Origin: Gammaproteobacteria bacterium
GTDB lineage: Bacteria > Pseudomonadota > Gammaproteobacteria > Steroidobacterales > Steroidobacteraceae
Length of the DNA stretch: 9,139 nt
Assembly (NCBI GenBank): GCA_016707425.1
Contig: JADJHU010000013.1
Span: 1-9,139 of the forward strand
Reading direction: 5' to 3'
Part shown: in pieces, positions 6,580-9,139 of the stretch
Layout of the letters: each line of letters begins with the position of its first letter
How positions within the stretch are numbered: the stretch's first letter is position 1
Notes under the pieces: model-generated
What the model was told of the DNA's origin: nothing
The model's input: the letters and a program-made list of their open reading frames with translations, nothing else
Database searches by the model: none
Translations under genes and position numbers: made by a program

Positions 6580-7735
6580 TCAGCGACGCAGCGGCCGGAA
6601 GAACTCCCGCAGCTCCCGGATCATCACGTCGGGTTCCTCCATGGGCGCAAAGTGGCCACCCGAGGGAAACACCTGCCAGCGCTTCAGGTTGTAATAGCGC
6701 TCGGCCCAGCGCTGCGGCTGCAGGACGACTTCCTTCAGGAATACCGCGACTCCAGTCGGCGCTTCGACCACGGGCATCCGTGGGTGCGCAGGCTGCCATG
6801 GGCGATGCGCCGCTTCGTAGTAGTAGCGTGCCGAAGTGCCGTAGCTGCGGGTGAGCCAGTAGATCATGACGGTGGTGAGCAGGTCGTCCTTGCTGAAGCG
6901 CGTTTCCACCTTGCCCCCGCAGTCGCTCCAGCTGCGACGCTTCTCGACGAGCCAGGCGCACAGGCCGACGGGCGAATCCTCGAGCGCGTAGGCGACGGTC
7001 TGCGGGCGGGTGCACTGCAGCTGGAAATAGCCGGACTCCTCGCGGAAGAAGTTCTGGCTGCGCTCCGCCCAGCCCTCCTCCGCGGCGGAATAATCCGCCG
7101 GATCCACCGCGCCGCCCGTGAACACGTCGAGCGGCGTGGGCAGCGTGATGTGCAGGCCGATGATCCGGTCCGCGAACTTGTGTCCGAGCTGCGCGGAGAG
7201 CAACGCGCCCCAGTCGCCGCCCTGCGTGGCAAAGCGCGGATAGCCGAGACCGCCGGGCTCCCCAGAGATCGGCGGTACTCAGCATAGTTGAGTCCCGTTC
7301 TCTCGAGGGCGTCGAAAAGCCACTTAACCCAGCAGCGAGGGGACGACCGGGTCGAAGGCATCGGCCGGGTCCGCCATGAGCAACCGGGTCGAGTGGGCCG
7401 AGCAGCTTCTGCAGGTCCCAGAACGTCCACGGCCAGCCGTGGTTGAGCATCAGCGGCATCGGCCGCGGCCCCTTGCCGCGCACGTGCAGAAAATGGATCG
7501 GCGCACCGTCGATCACCGTTCGGAACTGCGGCCAGGCATTCATGGCCGCCTCGTGACGGCGCCATTCGTAGCCGTGTCGCCAGTAGTCGACTAGGTCGCG
7601 AAGGTAAGTGGCCTCGGTGCCGCGCGCCCAGTCCTCGTTGGCGAAGTCCCGGGCCCAGCGCGTACGACTCAGGCGCTCCTGCAGGTCTTCGAGATCGGCA
7701 TCGGGGACGTGGATCGTGAAGGCTTCGATCTGCAT
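6580..7735 (-). CDS. EHN-type epoxide hydrolase (alpha/beta hydrolase), disrupted by several frame changes at 7250-7375
   Basis: The protein begins at an ATG (7733-7735) preceded by a strong AAGGAG at 7744-7749. Its first ~120 residues match the epoxide hydrolase N-terminal domain: FTIHVPDADLEDLQERLSRT, RWARDF, HGYEWRRHEAAMNAWPQF, IDGAPIHFLHV, and the oxyanion motif NHGWPWTFWDLQKLLGPL. After the damaged patch the catalytic domain resumes cleanly: LGYPRFATQGGDWGALLSAQ with the nucleophile Asp at 7213-7215, DDLLTTVMIYWLTRSYGTSA, and SGGHFAPMEEPD with the catalytic His at 6652-6654. Family members open epoxides by attack of the Asp and hydrolysis of the ester; the substrate is unknown. The total span of about 385 codons is normal for the family, so little is missing. 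Between 7250 and 7375 recognisable pieces (DPADAFDPVVPSLLG, GFSTP, LERTGLNYAE, ADLW) lie in three different frames and one hits a TAA. It starts 19 bp after queD, probably in one operon. Confidence 0.85.
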
Positions 7736-7743
7736 CAACCGGA

Positions 7744-7749
7744 CTCCTT
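7744..7749 (-). promoter_or_regulatory. Strong ribosome binding site of the epoxide hydrolase
   Basis: AAGGAG reads on the minus strand, followed by an 8-base spacer (TCCGGTTG) and the ATG at 7735. It fixes the start of the hydrolase at MQIEAFTIHV rather than further upstream, where the frame is open to 7807. It lies in the short gap after the queD stop at 7755. It is the best Shine-Dalgarno sequence in the window. Confidence 0.7.
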
Positions 7750-7754
7750 CGAGG

Positions 7755-8130
7755 TCAGGAACTCCAGGTCGGGCCGCGGTACTCGCAGCCGCTGGTGCAG
7801 GTCTCACGCACCGTGATCCGCGAAAGCCCCGGCAGCGACGGCGCGAGCCGCTGCCAGATCCAGACCGCGAGCCTTTCGCTCGTGGGATTCTCCAGCCCCT
7901 CGATCTCGTTCAGGTAGCGATGATCGAGAGGCTGCCCAACACCAGTTCGGCAACCGCCCGATATCCACGAAATCGCACACCCAGCCAGCGAGCCCTGGCG
8001 TCCCGGCCTCCCCCGCGACGTGCACCGCGATGCGGAAGGAATGGCCGTGCAGCCGCGCACACTTGTGACCCGGCGGCACGTTCGGCAGCCGGTGAGCGGC
8101 CTCGATCTGGAATTCTCTGAAGATCTCCAT
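7755..8130 (-). CDS. queD: 6-carboxy-5,6,7,8-tetrahydropterin synthase (QueD), with two apparent single-base losses
   Basis: QueD converts 7,8-dihydroneopterin triphosphate to 6-carboxytetrahydropterin, an early step of queuosine/7-deazaguanine synthesis in the cytoplasm. The N-terminal half (MEIFREFQIEAAHRLPNVPP, then GHKCARLHGHSF) holds the zinc ligands His13, His28 and His30 and the catalytic Cys24. The rest, LDHRYLNEIEGLENPTSERL then RETCTSGCEYRG, carries the Asp-His and the Glu of the active site and ends like E. coli QueD. The middle must be read through two frames (VDI, then AVAELVLG, then QPLDHRY). Both breaks fall in GGG runs (7957-7959 and 7935-7937) where GGGG would restore the frame, which points to homopolymer undercalls. 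The corrected length is 125 aa, against 121 in E. coli. The ATG at 8128-8130 fits the family start; I see no strong Shine-Dalgarno. The epoxide hydrolase follows 19 bp downstream. Confidence 0.9.
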
Positions 8131-8179
8131 GAGTCGTTTCAGACACCGGTGCATTCGGGGTTCGCAAATCCCGGGTGGA

Positions 8180-8343
8180 GAATACACCGCTGAGACCTTC
8201 GGCGCGGCTGTCGGCATCCACGGCGCGCGGGTCCGGGTTGTTGCGCAGTGCCTAGGATACCAGCTGTGGCAGCGGCGGCGGGCCGAACGTCGCCCACCAC
8301 GCATCGCCGGGCTCTGTGTTCGAATCAAATTGCGGCGCCTGGG
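8180..8343 (-). pseudogene. Remnant of an RND-type outer-membrane efflux lipoprotein (NodT/OprM-like)
   Basis: One minus-strand frame here reads GDAWWATFGPPPLPQLVS, then a TAG at 8252-8254, then ALRNNPDPRAVDADSRAEG. The pattern WWxxFGxPxLxxLVxxAL then NPDxRAxxAxxR is the characteristic mature N-terminal region of outer-membrane factors of tripartite efflux pumps. The TAG replaces what could be CAG (Gln), a single-base change. The signal peptide and lipobox that should precede it are absent: the MFS stop (8364) lies about 20 bp upstream of the first recognisable residues. Similarity fades before the queD start at 8130, so at most about 55 residues of a ~470-residue protein remain. It may be a true decayed fragment or a misassembly product. 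The outer limits are approximate. The match is by eye from family knowledge. Confidence 0.5.
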
Positions 8344-8363
8344 TCACCTGCGTACGGTTTCGA

Positions 8364-9139
8364 TCAGACCTTCTTGAACAGGCCGAGCAGAGCCACGCCG
8401 CAGAAAACGGCGCCCACTCAAAGGAAGACGAAGCCCCAAGCCGTCCCACAACAGCCAGCGACGGCGCTGGCGATCAACAAGCGAGGCCGCGACCGAGTTG
8501 AAGAAGCCGAAGGCCGTTCCACGAAGGTCGGCGGGTGCCGTCGCTGCAACCATCGTCGCCAATAAACCCTGCGTCATTCCCATGTGAACGCCCCATAGCG
8601 CAACGCCGGCGAGTACCGTGACCCAGTGGTCACCCATCGCCAAGACCACATCGGCGGCAATCAGGACGAGCAAGCCCCAGGCCAGGAGTTTCTTACGGCT
8701 CATCCGATCAGACAATTTCCCGAACGGATAGGCCGACGCTGCGTAGACGACATTCATGGCCACCATCACCAACGGCACCAAGGCCACGGCGACGCCGCCC
8801 TGCTGAGCTCGCAACACCAGAAAGGCTTCGCTGAATCGGGCCAGAGTGAATACCGCGCCCACGCCGACGACCCACCAATACGCGCCGCTCAGGCGCCTGA
8901 GGTTTTCACGACGTATCGGGTTGGTGCGTTTCTCGCCAACGTGACGCTCGGGCTCGCGCACGCCAGACAGCAGCAATGCGACCGCGAGCAACCCGGGGAT
9001 CACGGCCGCAGGATACGGCCCGAAGTCGTTGGCCCAGCGGCAGCATCAGGCCGACGGCGAGCAGCGGGCCGGAACACCCACCGGTGTCGAGGACTGGCGC
9101 AGCCCGACGCTGCGCCGGCCTCCGGGCGGCGCGATATCG
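8364..9139 (-). CDS. MFS transporter, 5' end beyond the right edge, with frame changes at both ends
   Basis: The central part, about 9003 down to 8490, reads cleanly as the second half of a major facilitator: VIPGLLAVALLLSGVREPER (end of TM6), a basic cytoplasmic loop, GAVFTLARFSEAFLVLRAQ (TM7), ALVPLVMVAMNVVYAASAYP (TM8), the motif-A-like loop GKLSDRMSRKKL, then LLVLIAADVVLAM, WVTVLAGVALWGVHMGMTQG and ADLRGTAFGFFN. Upstream (9003-9139), pieces typical of the first half occur in different frames (DIAPPEA, GLRQS, GPLLAVGLML). Downstream (8364-8490) the last helices are likewise scattered (LLIASAVAG, LLWDGLG, VGAVFCGVALLGLFKKV then TGA at 8364-8366). I infer one gene with poor sequence at its ends. 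The substrate cannot be told. An outer-membrane-factor remnant follows immediately downstream on the same strand. Confidence 0.75.

Noticed and set aside
6065..7807. One 580-residue minus-strand protein
   Set aside because: It is an artefact joining the epoxide hydrolase N-terminus, out-of-frame hydrolase sequence and the separate cysteine protein. The real hydrolase ends at 6580 in another frame, and the downstream gene has its own ATG.
8318..8326. GTTCGAATC, resembling a tRNA T-loop
   Set aside because: The flanking bases do not form a T-stem, and no acceptor, D or anticodon arm is found; it lies inside the efflux-protein remnant.

Overview
The window is high-GC, densely packed bacterial chromosome. 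An E. coli QueD-like protein, a YciH-type SUI1 protein, an AsmA-family protein, an FNR-type regulator and a zwf-pgl pair together suggest a proteobacterium, most likely a gammaproteobacterium. This is inferred from gene families; no rRNA or other phylogenetic marker is present. I found no tRNA, rRNA, CRISPR array, insertion sequence or phage gene.

Layout. (1) 1-1630, minus strand: AsmA-family membrane-anchored protein, cut by the left edge. (2) 1651-1917, minus: SUI1/YciH translation factor, 20 bp upstream of asmA and probably co-transcribed with it. (3) 1974-3366 and 3363-4130, plus: zwf and pgl, overlapping by 4 bp (ATGA), the first two enzymes of the oxidative pentose phosphate / Entner-Doudoroff entry. 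(4) 4141-4889, minus, convergent with pgl: an FNR-type Crp-family regulator with all four [4Fe-4S] cysteines. (5) 5026-6089, plus, divergent from the regulator: a vicinal-oxygen-chelate (VOC, glyoxalase-fold) domain fused to a class III nucleotide cyclase domain. (6) 8130 down to 6065, minus: queD, an EHN-type epoxide hydrolase and a small cysteine-containing conserved protein. (7) about 8180-8343, minus: a broken fragment of an RND-type outer-membrane efflux lipoprotein. (8) 8364-9139, minus: an MFS transporter whose 5' end lies outside the window.

The most unusual part is the middle block. An oxygen-sensor-type regulator and a VOC-cyclase fusion share a 136-bp divergent intergenic region. 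A perfect 14-bp palindrome close to the FNR consensus lies in the gap before the small cysteine protein. A local redox or metabolite signalling module is possible, but this is inference.

Sequence quality matters here. At least five genes (zwf, the fnr-like gene, the VOC-cyclase, queD, the epoxide hydrolase) and the MFS gene can only be read by changing frame. Several shifts look like one lost base in a G or C run. The shifts cluster towards the right end (about 7250-7375, 8370-8500, 9003-9139). I read most as base-calling or assembly errors rather than gene decay, so gene coordinates are given across the shifts. AsmA, SUI1 and pgl read cleanly.
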